6,115 nucleotides of DNA from Burkholderiales bacterium (GTDB taxonomy: Bacteria; Pseudomonadota; Gammaproteobacteria; Burkholderiales; Burkholderiaceae_F), in assembly GCA_021298875.1 (NCBI GenBank), contig JAJTHJ010000388.1, forward strand, positions 1-6,115, read 5' to 3'. The notes beneath the pieces are model-generated. The model worked only from the letters and a program-made list of their open reading frames with translations. It was not told the DNA's origin and did not search any database. The number at the start of each line of letters is the position of its first letter. The first letter of the stretch is position 1. This document shows, in pieces, positions 1 to 5,970 of the stretch. Both the position numbers and the translations under genes were made by a program.

Positions 1-1
1 G

Positions 2-1015
2 GGCGCGCAGCGCCGCGCGGATGCGCTGACCATCGAAGTCGATGCCGCCAACCCCGACAAGGACGTCGCTGCGCTCGATATCGCGCTGCCGCTGTTCACG
101 CGCCGCCACGAGCGCGAGTTCCGCGCGCTGGACACGCCGGCTGCGGCGCTGCCGGCGGCGGCGCGCCTGCCGCTCGCGCCGCCGACGGCGGGCGCGGCGC
201 GGTCGATCGCCTTCAAGACCCTGCTCGACGGCGAACTCGATCACGTGGTCGAACTCGACGCCGGCGCCGACCTCGACTGGCGCGCCGTGGTCGGCTTCTT
301 CGCCCGCCAGTTGGCGCACGAACTCGGCCTCGTCGCACAGTACGAGACCGTCTACCGCGCCGTGCGGGACTTCGTGCGCGACGGCCTGTTTGCCGCCGCG
401 CCGGTCGATCTGGACGACCCCGCGGTCGTGCATTCGCTGGCCGGCCCGTTGGCCGGCCAGCTCGTCTACGACACCGTGAAGGCTGCGCTCAACGCCGCCA
501 GCCTGCGCCCCGCGCCCGCGGTGCGGCGCGCCGGCGAACTGCGCCTGACGGCGATGCGTCCGTTCCGCGTGGCGCCGCGCGGCTTTCTCGCGCCGCGCAA
601 GTCGGTGGTGAACCGCATCGTCGGCGAGGCGCACGCCGACGCGCTGGAGTTGAAGTTCGCCGCCTTTCTCGATGCCGCGGCCGACGTCGCCGCCTTTGGC
701 AAGAACTATCTGGCGGTCGGCCTCCGGCTCGACTACGTTCGCCGCAACGGCGATCTGGCGCAGTACCTGCCGGACTTCATCGTCCGCACTGCCGATGGCC
801 GCATCTGGATTGTGGAGACCAAGGGCCGCGCCGAGCTCGACCTGCCCGCCAAGATGGCACGCTTGGCGCAGTGGTGCGCCGACGCTACGGAGGCTTGCGC
901 CGGCGCGGGCGGGCCGGGTTTCGGGTTTGTTTACGTGGACGAGGCGGTCTTCGAACGCCTGCGCCCAAGCGACTTTGCGCAACTCGTGGCGGCGTGCCGC
1001 GACTTTCAGCTTTGA
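2..1015 (+). CDS. Type III-like restriction enzyme Res subunit, C-terminal part (5' end outside window)
   Basis: The reading frame is open from base 2 and ends at TGA 1013-1015, giving 337 residues with no start inside the window, so only the C-terminal portion is seen. The helicase motifs must lie upstream. Near the end is a typical PD-(D/E)XK-type nuclease core: PDF with Asp at bases 773-775 (fragment residue 258), then VETKG with Glu at 815 and Lys at 821 (residues 272 and 274). It is followed by a helical segment containing RLAQWC. The preceding stretch (PRKSVVNRIVGEAH, then LELKFAAFLDAAADV and GKNYLAVGLRLDY) matches my memory of the C-terminal end of DEAD/DEAH helicase restriction subunits of the type III group. 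Such subunits translocate on DNA and cut it together with a Mod subunit. A matching mod gene lies about 2.6 kb downstream on the same strand, which supports the call. The subtype is uncertain because the helicase part is missing. Confidence 0.82.
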   Translation, partial: GAQRRADALTIEVDAANPDKDVAALDIALPLFTRRHEREFRALDTPAAALPAAARLPLAPPTAGAARSIAFKTLLDGELDHVVELDAGADLDWRAVVGFFARQLAHELGLVAQYETVYRAVRDFVRDGLFAAAPVDLDDPAVVHSLAGPLAGQLVYDTVKAALNAASLRPAPAVRRAGELRLTAMRPFRVAPRGFLAPRKSVVNRIVGEAHADALELKFAAFLDAAADVAAFGKNYLAVGLRLDYVRRNGDLAQYLPDFIVRTADGRIWIVETKGRAELDLPAKMARLAQWCADATEACAGAGGPGFGFVYVDEAVFERLRPSDFAQLVAACRDFQL

Positions 1016-1031
1016 CCCCACGCTGGAGGCA

Positions 1032-1052
1032 TTTCGCTAGTTGTTTGCTAGC
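1032..1052 (+). promoter_or_regulatory. Candidate antitoxin operator: paired GCTAG boxes
   Basis: GCTAG occurs at 1036-1040 and again at 1047-1051, exactly 11 bases apart, about one DNA turn. The second copy continues to GCTAGC, so the region also reads as an inverted repeat GCTAG (1036-1040) / CTAGC (1048-1052). CTAG is rare in GC-rich proteobacterial DNA, and I see only one other copy in this window, near 4528. Ribbon-helix-helix antitoxins usually repress their own operon by binding short repeated boxes upstream of the antitoxin gene, and this site lies 36 bases before the antitoxin start. Operator function is inferred. Confidence 0.4.
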
Positions 1053-1077
1053 ATCGGCCGCTCGCGCAGTTTTCAAC

Positions 1078-1081
1078 GAGG
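1078..1081 (+). promoter_or_regulatory. Ribosome binding site of the antitoxin gene
   Basis: GAGG stands six bases before the ATG at 1088. It supports this start codon for the antitoxin over other candidates. Confidence 0.6.
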
Positions 1082-1087
1082 CGACCC

Positions 1088-1462
1088 ATGAGTTCACTCG
1101 TTATCAAGAATCTTCCGGATAGTCTGCATGCGCGCCTCAAGCGGCAGGCCGAACGCAACCGTCGTTCGGTAATCAAGGAGGCCGTGCGGCTGCTCGAAGC
1201 CGGGTTGGAGACCGAGGGCGCACCGCCGTTGCCCGCAAGCCGTGCCGCCGGCACCCGCGCGGTGGTCTCCCCGCTGCCCGCGGCGCCCGGCCCGACGGCC
1301 GACGGCCGCGCAGCCCTGCGCGCTGCGCTGATCGAGCAGCCCGACGGCAGCTACACCAACGTGCTCGGCATCGAAGACGACGAGTTCTTCGCAACGCTGG
1401 CGCGCCTGCGCGCGCAGACGCGCGCCCCCGAGGTCGAACGCCTGTTTGGCGACGCCGCCTGA
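1088..1462 (+). CDS. Ribbon-helix-helix antitoxin (VapB/FitA-like)
   Basis: This 124-residue protein starts with a ribbon-helix-helix DNA-binding domain at about residues 1-41: a short strand (SLVIKNLPDSLHARL) and two helices (RQAERNRRSVIKEAVRLLEAGL). The pattern is the FitA/VapB type, in which dimers bind operator DNA and the C-terminal tail wraps round and inhibits the partner PIN toxin. A Pro/Ala-rich linker (about 43-72) follows, then an acidic and helical tail (EDDEFFATLARLRAQ) that is the probable toxin-binding part. FitA-type antitoxins are usually around 80 residues, so the long linker is unusual. The start is supported by GAGG at 1078-1081. The stop TGA (1460-1462) overlaps the toxin start ATG by one base, which implies translational coupling and keeps antitoxin and toxin synthesis linked. 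The GCTAG boxes upstream may be its own operator. The family is clear; the exact subgroup is not. Confidence 0.85.
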   Translation: MSSLVIKNLPDSLHARLKRQAERNRRSVIKEAVRLLEAGLETEGAPPLPASRAAGTRAVVSPLPAAPGPTADGRAALRAALIEQPDGSYTNVLGIEDDEFFATLARLRAQTRAPEVERLFGDAA

Positions 1463-1869
1463 TGTTCCTGCTCGACACCAACGTATTGAGCGAGCTGGTG
1501 CTCCCGCGCCCGCACCCCGCCGTGGTGCGCCGCATCCTCGCCGCGCCGGAAGGCAGCCTGCACGCCTCCGAGGTGAGCCGCTACGAGTTGCGCTTTGGCG
1601 CGCTGCTGCACCCGCTGCCCGATGCCTTGTGGGCCCGCATCCAGGCGCTGGTGCTGCCGGTGCCGGTCTGGGTCCCGGTCGCCGCCGCCGTCAGCGAGGG
1701 CGCCGGGCGCATCGCCGCGCAACTGCGGCGCGCCGGCCGCCCGGCGGACGCCATCGATCCCTTTATCGCCGCGACCGCGCTCGTCCTGGGCTGCCCGGTG
1801 GTGACGCGCAACACCCGGCACTTCGAGGCCATCGACGGCCTGCGCATACTCGACTGGCACGAGGACTGA
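1462..1869 (+). CDS. PIN-domain ribonuclease toxin (VapC/FitB-like)
   Basis: The product is a 135-residue protein spanning one complete PIN domain, the normal VapC length. The metal-binding acidic residues are visible: Asp5 in LLDTNVLSEL, Glu42 in RYELRFGA and Asp99 in AIDPFIAATAL, followed by the usual VTRNTRHF strand (residues 114-121). VapC and FitB toxins cut RNA, often tRNA or rRNA, in a Mg2+-dependent way when freed from antitoxin; the target cannot be read from this sequence. All catalytic acids seem intact, so it should be active. There is no obvious Shine-Dalgarno sequence, and the start overlaps the antitoxin stop (TGATG), so translation probably depends on the antitoxin cistron. 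Its own stop at 1867-1869 is directly followed by the ATG of the ATPase gene, tying the pair to the downstream genes. Confidence 0.92.
   Translation: MFLLDTNVLSELVLPRPHPAVVRRILAAPEGSLHASEVSRYELRFGALLHPLPDALWARIQALVLPVPVWVPVAAAVSEGAGRIAAQLRRAGRPADAIDPFIAATALVLGCPVVTRNTRHFEAIDGLRILDWHED
1861..1865 (+). promoter_or_regulatory. Ribosome binding site of the ATPase gene, inside the toxin gene end
   Basis: GAGGA lies within the last codons of the toxin gene, four bases before the ATG at 1870. It decides this start and indicates that toxin and ATPase are translated from one message. Confidence 0.6.
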
Positions 1870-3591
1870 ATGATCACGAGCTTCAGGATTCGCAACTTCA
1901 AGCGGCTCGGAGATGCCGACCTCGAACTCGGCAACGCCGCCGTCTTCATCGGCCCCAACAATTCGGGCAAGACCACTGCGCTGCAAGCGCTCGCGCTGTG
2001 GGACATCGGCTGGCGGCGCTGGTCCTCGGAGCGGCCCAAGGGCGCGCCTGAGAAGCGCCCCGGCGTCACGATCAACCGGCGCGAACTGAGCGCGATCCCG
2101 GTGCCCAGTGCCAAACTGTTGTGGAAAGACCTGCACACCCAGGGCACGACCAAGAAGGACGGCAAGCAGCGCACCGACAAGGTCTACATCACCCTGATTG
2201 CCGAGGGCGTGCACGACGATGCGCCCTGGTCCTGCGCGCTCGACTTCTACTACGCCAACGAAGCTTCGTTCTACTGCCGGCTGCGCGACAGCGCCGACGG
2301 CCAGATTCCGGCCGGCGCGCGGGCGCATTCGGTGGTGTTCCTGCCGCCGATGTCCGGCCTGGCCGAGCGCGAGTACCGCAAGGAGCCGGGCGAGATCGGC
2401 GTGCTGATCGGCGAGGGACAGACCGCGCAGGTCTTGCGCAACCTCTGCTGGCAGCTCTACGACCGGCCGGACAAGGCGCCGTGGCGCGAACTGGTCGCGC
2501 ATCTGCGGCGGCTGTTCCTGATCGAGCTGCGCGACCCGGAATACATCGAGGAGCGCAGCGAACTGCGCCTGTCCTACCGCGAGCCGGACTCGCGCGTCGA
2601 ACTGGACCTGTCCTCGGCCGGGCGCGGCTGCCAGCAGGTGCTGCTGCTGTTGAGCTTCATGCTCGCCAACCGCGGCGCCGTGCTGCTGCTCGACGAACCC
2701 GACGCCCATCTGGAAATCCTGCGCCAGCGCGACGTCTACAACTTGATCACCGAGGTCGCGCAGCGTACCGGCTCGCAGATCGTCGCCGCCAGCCACTCCG
2801 AGGTCGTCCTGCAAGAGGCGGCCGAGCGCGACGTGGTCATGGCCTTCGTCGGCCGCCCGCACCGCATCGACACCCGCTCGCGCGGCGCGCAAGTGCGCAA
2901 GGCGCTCGAAAGCATCCGCATCGCCGACTACTTCCTTGCCGAGCAAAAGGGCTGGATGCTGTACGTCGAAGGCTCGACCGACCTCGCCATCCTGCGCCGT
3001 CTGGCGCAGCGGCTGGGGCACCCGGCGCAGGCCGTGCTCGACGGCTCGGTGCCCGCCGTGTACCTGGGTAACAACAAGCCTCAGGAGGCGCGCGAGCACT
3101 TTCACGGGCTGCGCGAGGCCAAGCCCGATCTGGTCGGCTTTGCGTTGTTCGACCGCCTGGAGCGCGAACTGCAAACGGGCACTGCGCTGGCCGAGCGCAT
3201 GTGGTCGCGGCGCGAAATCGAAAACTATCTGGTCGCGCCCGAGTCCCTGCGCGCCTTTGTCCAGGCCGAACTGCCCGACGGCGACCTGGTGGCCGACGCC
3301 GAGCGCGCGGTGCGGCTCGAAGCGCTCGACGCGACCATCGAAGAACTCGTCGCCGCCTTGCGCATCACCGGCAAGCCCGACCCTTGGGGGCCGGACATCA
3401 AGGTCACCGACGACTTTCTCGACCCCCTGTTTCGACGGTACTACGAACGGCTCGGCACCCCGCAAAAAATTTTCAAGCGCGATTACCACGGCCTGGCCGA
3501 CGCCGTGCCGCTCGACCGGATTCCCCCCGAGGTCGTCGAGGTGCTCGACGCCATCCTGGCGGCGGCGGGCCGCGCCGCGCCCGCCACCTGA
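1870..3591 (+). CDS. OLD-like AAA/ABC-type ATPase with degenerate TOPRIM-like C-terminal region
   Basis: This 573-residue protein has the layout of OLD-like defence ATPases. The N-terminal ATPase begins with RIRNFKRLGDADL and carries Walker A GPNNSGKT (28-35), an ABC-signature-like LSSAGRG (247-253), Walker B VLLLLDEPDAH (Asp275, Glu276) and a switch His309 in AASHSE. From about residue 360 a TOPRIM-like part begins with YVEGSTD (Glu367, Asp371). The second acidic motif, usually DxD, reads LFDRLER (only Asp428 in place), followed by WSRREIENYL (445-454), a segment also common in OLD-type proteins. OLD and Gabija GajA proteins couple ATP sensing to DNA cleavage by TOPRIM. Here the altered motif makes nuclease activity uncertain. 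No UvrD-like GajB partner is adjacent. The start is set by GAGGA at 1861-1865, with the ATG directly after the toxin stop; mod follows after 8 bases. A role in phage defence linked to the R-M genes is inferred from context. It could instead act as a DNA-end or SMC-like sensor without cutting. Confidence 0.85.
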   Translation: MITSFRIRNFKRLGDADLELGNAAVFIGPNNSGKTTALQALALWDIGWRRWSSERPKGAPEKRPGVTINRRELSAIPVPSAKLLWKDLHTQGTTKKDGKQRTDKVYITLIAEGVHDDAPWSCALDFYYANEASFYCRLRDSADGQIPAGARAHSVVFLPPMSGLAEREYRKEPGEIGVLIGEGQTAQVLRNLCWQLYDRPDKAPWRELVAHLRRLFLIELRDPEYIEERSELRLSYREPDSRVELDLSSAGRGCQQVLLLLSFMLANRGAVLLLDEPDAHLEILRQRDVYNLITEVAQRTGSQIVAASHSEVVLQEAAERDVVMAFVGRPHRIDTRSRGAQVRKALESIRIADYFLAEQKGWMLYVEGSTDLAILRRLAQRLGHPAQAVLDGSVPAVYLGNNKPQEAREHFHGLREAKPDLVGFALFDRLERELQTGTALAERMWSRREIENYLVAPESLRAFVQAELPDGDLVADAERAVRLEALDATIEELVAALRITGKPDPWGPDIKVTDDFLDPLFRRYYERLGTPQKIFKRDYHGLADAVPLDRIPPEVVEVLDAILAAAGRAAPAT

Positions 3592-3599
3592 CCCGCCCC

Positions 3600-5879
3600 A
3601 TGCCTCGCCCGCCCGCCTACGAACTGACCGACGCCGAACGGCGCGACCTTGCCGCGTTGATCCAGCAGGGCCGGCCGCTGCCGGAAAAGTACCGCTTCAC
3701 CCTGTTCGAGGACCGGCGCCAAGTGGAACTCGTGTGGAACGGCAAGACGCGCGAGGTCTGCACCACGGTGCTGCCGTTCCAGACGCTGGAGCACATCGAC
3801 GAGCCGCGGCGCGAGGCGCCTGAGGTGCAGCCGGAGCTCTTCGACCCGCGCGGGCGGCAGATCAAGGGCTGGATCAACAAGCTCGTCTGGGGCGACAACA
3901 AGCTGATTCTCAGTTCGCTCAAAAGCGGCCCGCTGCGCCGCCAGATCGAGGACGCCGGCGGGCTGAAGCTGATCTACATCGACCCGCCGTTCGACGTCGG
4001 TGCGGACTTTTCGATCGACATCGAAGTCGGTGGCGAGACCTTCCACAAGGAGCCGGGGCTGCTGGGGCAGATCGCCTACCGCGACACCTGGGGCCGGGGC
4101 GCGGACAGCTTCATCGCGATGATCTACGAGCGGCTGATCCTGATGCGGGATTTGCTGGCGGCGGATGGGTCGATTTATGTGCATTGCGATTGGCGGGTGA
4201 ACGCTTTCATGCGGCAGATTCTTGACGAAGTTATGGGGCGTTCCGGTTTCCTGAATAACCTCGTTTGGATTTATGGTCAGAGCGCACGCGGCGCAAAAGC
4301 GATCGGCGGGCAGTTTCCACGCAATCACGATGACATACTTTACTTTCGCAAGACGCCGGCACATCAGTTCCGCGGCGCGATAGTCGAGCGCCGATTTACA
4401 CCTGAACAAGCGAAGGCGGCCGGTCTCAGGCAGGACGATGCCGGTGTTTGGTTCAAGACCGCTCCGCGCGGGGACTACACCGACGAATCAGTAGCGCGCC
4501 TCGAAGCGGAAGGGCGGATACATAGAACTAGAACCGGCTCTGTGCGTATCAAGTATCCCCTCGAAGTTCGTGAAGGGGTCGTAATCGAGCGCGTGCCCGC
4601 TGGCGACGCTTGGACAGACATCCCGGATGCGATGCATCTTTCCGACGCGGAGATAACCGGCTACGCCACTCAAAAACCCGAATCCCTCCTCGAACGCATC
4701 ATCAAAGCGAGCAGCAACGAAGGCGACCTCGTGGCCGACTTCTTCTGCGGCTCGGGCACGACGGCGGCGGTGGCGGAAAAGCTCAACCGCAAGTGGATCG
4801 CCACCGACCTCGGCAAGTTCGCCATCCACACCACGCGCAAGCGGCTGATCCAGGTGCAGCGCGCCCGCCAGGCGGCCGGCGAGTCGTTCCGCGCCTTCGA
4901 GGTGCTGAACCTCGGCCGCTACGAACGCTCGGCGTATCTGAACGTCGGCGGGCGCCTGACCGGCGCGCAGCGCGAGGCGGCGCTGGCCGAGCGCGAGCGC
5001 GAGTTCCGCGCGCTGATCCTGCGCGCCTACAAGGCGCAACCGCTGGCGGAAGCCGGCTTCTTTCACGGCACGCTGGGCGCGCGGCTGGTGGTGGTCGGGC
5101 CGATCAACCTGTCGGTGGGGCGCCTGTTCGTGGAGGAGGCCATCGTCGAATGCCGCAAGCGCGGCGCCACGCGCGTCGATCTGCTGGCCTTCGAGTTCGA
5201 GATGGGGCTTTTCCCCGCGGTGCTGGCCGAGGCGCGCGACAAGGGTATCGACCTGCTGCCGCGCTACATCCCGGCCGAGGTGTTCGACAAGCGCGCGGTG
5301 GAGCGCGGGCAGGTGGTGTTCCACGACGTGAGCTTCATCGAGGCCACCCCGCGCTACGACCGCAAACAACCGAACGCGGTGGCGATCGCGCTGACCGACT
5401 TTTCCGTCTACTACAGCCAGGGCAGCGCGGAGGCGGCGAGCGCCGAACTGCGCGCGGGCAAGAGCCGCGTGGTGTGCGAGCGCGGCCAACTGGTCAAGGT
5501 GTCGAAGGACAAGCAGGGGATCGAGACGCGCGAGCGTCTGACCCGCCACTGGAGCGACTGGGTCGATTACTGGGCGGTGGACTTCGACTACGGCAGCCGC
5601 AAGGAGATCGTGCACGTGCCGCGCGGCAGCGGCGTGGACGGCAGCCTGCCGGGGCTGGAGCCGCCGCAGGGCGAGTTGCCCGACTTCGAGCCGCGCTGGA
5701 CCGGCGGCTACATCTTCGAAAACGAGTGGCAGAGCTTTCGCACCCGGCACGACCGCAAGCTGGAGCTCGTCACCGCCCCGCACGCCTACGCGCGGGCGGG
5801 CCGCTACACGGTGGCGGTCAAGGTGATCGACATCTTTGGCAACGACACGATGACGCTGGTGCCGGTTACCGTGGGCTGA
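3600..5879 (+). CDS. Type III-like Mod subunit, beta-class site-specific DNA amino-methyltransferase (probably adenine-N6)
   Basis: This 759-residue protein has an N-terminal region rich in family-like sequence (KYRFTLFEDRRQVELVWNGK), then NKLVWGDNKLILSSL, the catalytic DPPF (128-131), IYVHCD (192-197), a target recognition region (about 200-350), QKPESLLERI (358-367) and the S-adenosylmethionine site DFFCGSGTT (380-388). The order DPPF before FCGSGT marks the beta class, as in type III Mod. About 330 further residues follow. They include a Rossmann-like stretch (VVVGPINLSV ... LLAFEFEMGL ... RYIPAEVFDK) and a PKD-like end (HAYARAGRYTVAVKVIDIFG, 728-747). Mod would methylate the recognition site and guide the Res subunit encoded upstream. 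The ATG at 3600 was chosen because the family-like N-terminus starts there and it lies 8 bases after the ATPase stop; upstream in-frame codons overlap the ATPase gene. No Shine-Dalgarno sequence is visible (CCCGCCCC precedes), so coupled translation is likely. Bases 4145-4690 have foreign-looking composition. Confidence 0.9.
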   Translation: MPRPPAYELTDAERRDLAALIQQGRPLPEKYRFTLFEDRRQVELVWNGKTREVCTTVLPFQTLEHIDEPRREAPEVQPELFDPRGRQIKGWINKLVWGDNKLILSSLKSGPLRRQIEDAGGLKLIYIDPPFDVGADFSIDIEVGGETFHKEPGLLGQIAYRDTWGRGADSFIAMIYERLILMRDLLAADGSIYVHCDWRVNAFMRQILDEVMGRSGFLNNLVWIYGQSARGAKAIGGQFPRNHDDILYFRKTPAHQFRGAIVERRFTPEQAKAAGLRQDDAGVWFKTAPRGDYTDESVARLEAEGRIHRTRTGSVRIKYPLEVREGVVIERVPAGDAWTDIPDAMHLSDAEITGYATQKPESLLERIIKASSNEGDLVADFFCGSGTTAAVAEKLNRKWIATDLGKFAIHTTRKRLIQVQRARQAAGESFRAFEVLNLGRYERSAYLNVGGRLTGAQREAALAEREREFRALILRAYKAQPLAEAGFFHGTLGARLVVVGPINLSVGRLFVEEAIVECRKRGATRVDLLAFEFEMGLFPAVLAEARDKGIDLLPRYIPAEVFDKRAVERGQVVFHDVSFIEATPRYDRKQPNAVAIALTDFSVYYSQGSAEAASAELRAGKSRVVCERGQLVKVSKDKQGIETRERLTRHWSDWVDYWAVDFDYGSRKEIVHVPRGSGVDGSLPGLEPPQGELPDFEPRWTGGYIFENEWQSFRTRHDRKLELVTAPHAYARAGRYTVAVKVIDIFGNDTMTLVPVTVG
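4145..4690 (+). other. Low-GC mosaic segment covering the Mod target recognition domain
   Basis: Eight 60-base lines counted by hand across 4201-4680 give about 58% GC. Counted flanking lines in the same gene give about 67-77%: 4081 is 68%, 4741 is 67%, 4861 is 77% and 5041 is 75%. The segment uses codons rare elsewhere here, for example ATA, AGA, ACT, AGA, TCT, CGT and TAT around 4517-4557. It matches Mod residues about 183-364, between the catalytic DPPF and the cofactor site, which is where DNA specificity is encoded. Replacement of the recognition module by recombination is inferred from this. The borders are approximate. Confidence 0.7.
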
Positions 5880-5970
5880 CCAGGGCCGTGGCGCGGCGGC
5901 GGGTTGTCGCGCGGACGACAGGTCGGCCGGCTACGATGCCGGCCCGTTGTGTACATCCGAAAGCCCATCC
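5880..5970 (+). promoter_or_regulatory. Intergenic region between mod and pyk, probable pyk promoter
   Basis: This 91-base gap separates the defence genes from the housekeeping gene. TACGAT at 5932-5937 is a plausible -10 box 33 bases before the pyk ATG. No good -35 is seen at normal spacing; TTGTCG at 5904-5909 is 22 bases away. A weak purine stretch GAAAG (5959-5963) lies seven bases before the ATG as a possible ribosome binding site. An additional small hairpin, GTTGTC (5903-5908) with GACGAC (5914-5919), contains one G-T pair. Confidence 0.35.
5925..5944 (+). repeat. Perfect 7-bp inverted repeat (hairpin) upstream of pyk
   Basis: GGCCGGC (5925-5931) and GCCGGCC (5938-5944) are exact reverse complements around the six-base loop TACGAT. 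No T-rich tract follows, so it is a poor intrinsic terminator, though it may contribute to ending transcription after mod. The loop itself looks like a -10 box, so it could instead be a regulatory palindrome over the pyk promoter. Confidence 0.4.

Larger units (their letters stand above)
1016..1087 (+). promoter_or_regulatory. Intergenic control region before the antitoxin gene
   Basis: This 72-base gap is the only gap longer than 8 bases between res and the end of mod, so it is the likeliest site for an internal promoter. A TTGACC box (1012-1017) overlaps the res stop codon and resembles a -35 element. The best -10 at suitable spacing is weak (GCTAGT, 1036-1041, 18-base spacer). TAGCAT at 1049-1054 is another -10-like hexamer but has no good -35 partner. 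No terminator-like hairpin with a T tract is seen after res, so read-through from res remains possible. The promoter assignment is inference. Confidence 0.3.

Noticed and set aside
1149..1169. Inverted repeat CCGAACG / CGTTCGG inside the antitoxin gene
   Set aside because: A 7-bp match with a 7-base spacer is expected several times by chance in 6 kb of GC-rich sequence, and it falls in codons of the DNA-binding domain.
3464..3473. A6T4 run in the ATPase gene, considered as a slippage or frameshift site
   Set aside because: It reads in frame as Gln-Lys-Ile-Phe, the frame stays open to the stop at 3589, and the run does not form a canonical -1 slippery heptamer in this frame.
1351..3489. 712-codon open frame on the minus strand across the toxin and ATPase genes
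   Set aside because: It is antisense to genes with clear PIN and Walker motifs, has no recognisable family and is low-complexity in composition. Long antisense frames are expected in DNA with strongly GC-biased third codon positions.
1870..3591. Gabija-type system (GajA-like ATPase)
   Set aside because: The domain layout is similar, but there is no UvrD-like GajB gene beside it and the TOPRIM acidic motif differs, so the name is not justified.
3201..3599. Upstream in-frame extension of mod, adding 133 residues
   Set aside because: It overlaps the ATPase coding region in another frame and encodes an Arg/Ala-rich stretch unlike a protein domain. The family-like N-terminus begins at 3600.
4488..5783. 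431-codon open frame on the minus strand across the second half of mod
   Set aside because: It is an antisense shadow of mod, rich in Ala, Arg, His and Leu, with no recognisable motif.
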